Source: Holophagae bacterium
GTDB lineage: Bacteria; Acidobacteriota; Thermoanaerobaculia; Thermoanaerobaculales; Sulfomarinibacteraceae
NCBI GenBank assembly: GCA_030609785.1
Contig: JAUWTC010000136.1
Coordinates: 1-6,946 of the forward strand
Reading direction: 5' to 3'
Length of the DNA stretch: 6,946 nucleotides
A program made the translations under genes and the position numbers. The notes under the pieces were generated by a model that saw only the letters and a program-made list of their open reading frames with translations, had not been told where the DNA came from and did not search any database. This document shows positions 6,543-6,946 of the stretch, one piece after another; position 1 is the first letter of the stretch; each line of letters opens with the position of its first letter.

Positions 6543-6619
6543 CGGGACGTAGCGCAGCCTGGTAGCGCACCTGAATGGGGTTCAGGGGGTCCAGAGTTCA
6601 AATCTCTGCGTCCCGACCA
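6543..6619 (+). tRNA. tRNA-Pro (anticodon GGG)
   Basis: A complete 77-nt cloverleaf: acceptor 6543-6549 pairing with 6609-6615, D stem GCGC (6552-6555 with 6565-6568), anticodon stem CCTGA/TCAGG (6570-6574 with 6582-6586), 7-nt loop ATGGGGT with anticodon GGG at 6577-6579, 5-nt variable loop, and T stem CAGAG/CTCTG with loop TTCAAAT. CCA is encoded at 6617-6619. The C1-G72 pair and A73 are typical of bacterial tRNA-Pro. It reads CCC (and CCU by wobble). It lies 3 nt after the MerR-type stop, so it is probably processed from a transcript that also carries the upstream mRNA, unless a promoter lies inside that gene. Confidence 0.96.
6593..6619 (+). other. Candidate attachment site at the 3' end of tRNA-Pro
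   Basis: Tyrosine recombinases often use tRNA T-arm and 3' ends as attB, and an integrase C-terminus lies close by. The core repeat needed to prove this is not in the window: the only nearby echo is an 8-nt match (TGCGTCCC at 6607-6614 and 6700-6707), which is too short. Inference from context only. Confidence 0.3.
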
Positions 6620-6656
6620 TTTTTCTCCTTTAAAAACAAACACTTATAGATTTTTT

Positions 6657-6682
6657 CGCCGCCAAGAACTGGCGGCGTTTTT
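6657..6682 (+). terminator. Rho-independent terminator after tRNA-Pro
   Basis: CGCCGCCA (6657-6664) pairs perfectly with TGGCGGCG (6670-6677) around a 5-nt loop, and TTTTT follows at 6678-6682. It is a strong plus-strand terminator 37 nt after the tRNA. On the opposite strand the hairpin is followed by A residues, so it does not terminate the convergent integrase transcript. Confidence 0.88.
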
Positions 6683-6732
6683 GGTATTTGCGGCCTTTTT
6701 GCGTCCCTGGCTCTAATGGTCTCAGCAGATGT

Positions 6733-6765
6733 TGGCCGGTCACGGCCAGTCTGAGCTGAACTCAG
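6733..6765 (-). other. Two small hairpins just beyond the integrase stop
   Basis: TGGCCG/CGGCCA (6733-6738 with 6743-6748, 4-nt loop) and CTGAG/CTCAG (6751-6755 with 6761-6765, 5-nt loop) lie side by side. No T run follows on the minus strand, so they are at best a weak end signal for the integrase transcript; they could also be recombinase arm or accessory sites. Apart from these I see nothing in 6683-6767. Confidence 0.35.
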
Positions 6766-6767
6766 GG

Positions 6768-6946
6768 TCATTCGTTGTTGGTGGGGGAGGATTGGTCGGC
6801 GGTAACGGTTCTTTCTTCTTGTGCGGGTCCGTAGAGCATTGCTTCGAGTTTTTTTGCTGCGTCTTCTTGCATGGTCGGGAGCACGTGAGAGTAGGTGTAC
6901 AGGGTGATAACGATGCTCGCGTGTCCAAGACGTTCCGAGACGACCT
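6768..6946 (-). CDS. Tyrosine recombinase/phage-type integrase, C-terminal fragment (5' part beyond window)
   Basis: The minus strand is open from the right edge to a TGA at 6770-6768, giving 58 full codons. It begins VVSERLGHASIVITLYTYSH and continues VLPTMQEDAAKKLEAML. ERLGHAS carries the conserved box II His and TYSHV the catalytic tyrosine (fragment residue 18), in the order and spacing of phage and ICE tyrosine recombinases. These enzymes cut and rejoin DNA at att sites through a 3'-phosphotyrosine bond. A hydrophilic tail of about 20 residues ends the protein. The gene reads toward the tRNA-Pro, 148 nt away, the usual placement of an integrase next to its tRNA insertion site. Only the end is visible, so whether the gene is intact is unknown. 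Confidence 0.88.
   Translation of the reverse strand, partial: VVSERLGHASIVITLYTYSHVLPTMQEDAAKKLEAMLYGPAQEERTVTADQSSPTNNE

Noticed and set aside
6607..6707. Eight-nt direct repeat TGCGTCCC as att core
   Set aside because: Too short and without flanking similarity; an att core at a tRNA 3' end normally includes more of the T arm and acceptor stem.

Overview
The window looks like a chromosomal segment of a G+C-rich Gram-negative bacterium. The MglA-type GTPase has the residues and numbering of the Myxococcus xanthus protein (Arg53, Gln82), and there is a lipobox lipoprotein. Together they suggest a deltaproteobacterial-type lineage (Myxococcota, Desulfobacterota or a relative), but MglA and the intergenic repeat type also occur in other phyla, so the affiliation is tentative.

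Layout. Bases 1-1662 (minus strand) hold a two-gene unit: an FAD/NAD(P)-dependent CoA-disulfide-reductase-like enzyme, followed with an ATGA stop/start overlap by a small CPHC-containing, highly charged protein that runs off the left edge. Bases 1663-2129 are a divergent intergenic region that mostly holds degenerate short-period repeats (mainly 9-10 nt): a purine-rich array and, in inverted sense, two pyrimidine-rich arrays. Bases 2130-6539 (plus strand) are a tightly packed run of four genes: a lipoprotein with a possible NTF2/IMS-like domain, the ribosome-assembly GTPase Der (GTG start overlapping the lipoprotein stop), an MglA-type small GTPase with a tail of almost 490 residues, and a MerR-type DNA-binding protein overlapping the end of the GTPase gene. 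A tRNA-Pro(GGG) with encoded CCA starts 3 nt after the MerR stop, and a clear intrinsic terminator follows. At the right edge is the C-terminus of a minus-strand tyrosine recombinase, ending 148 nt from the tRNA, which suggests the edge of an integrative element sitting at the tRNA-Pro gene.

How the genes may work together. The minus-strand pair is probably a thiol/redox unit. The plus-strand run combines ribosome assembly (Der), a polarity-type GTPase module and a transcription factor with a tRNA in one probable transcript. The most unusual object is the MglA GTPase carrying an acidic, probably disordered spacer and a C-terminal beta-rich module, with no MglB partner gene in view.
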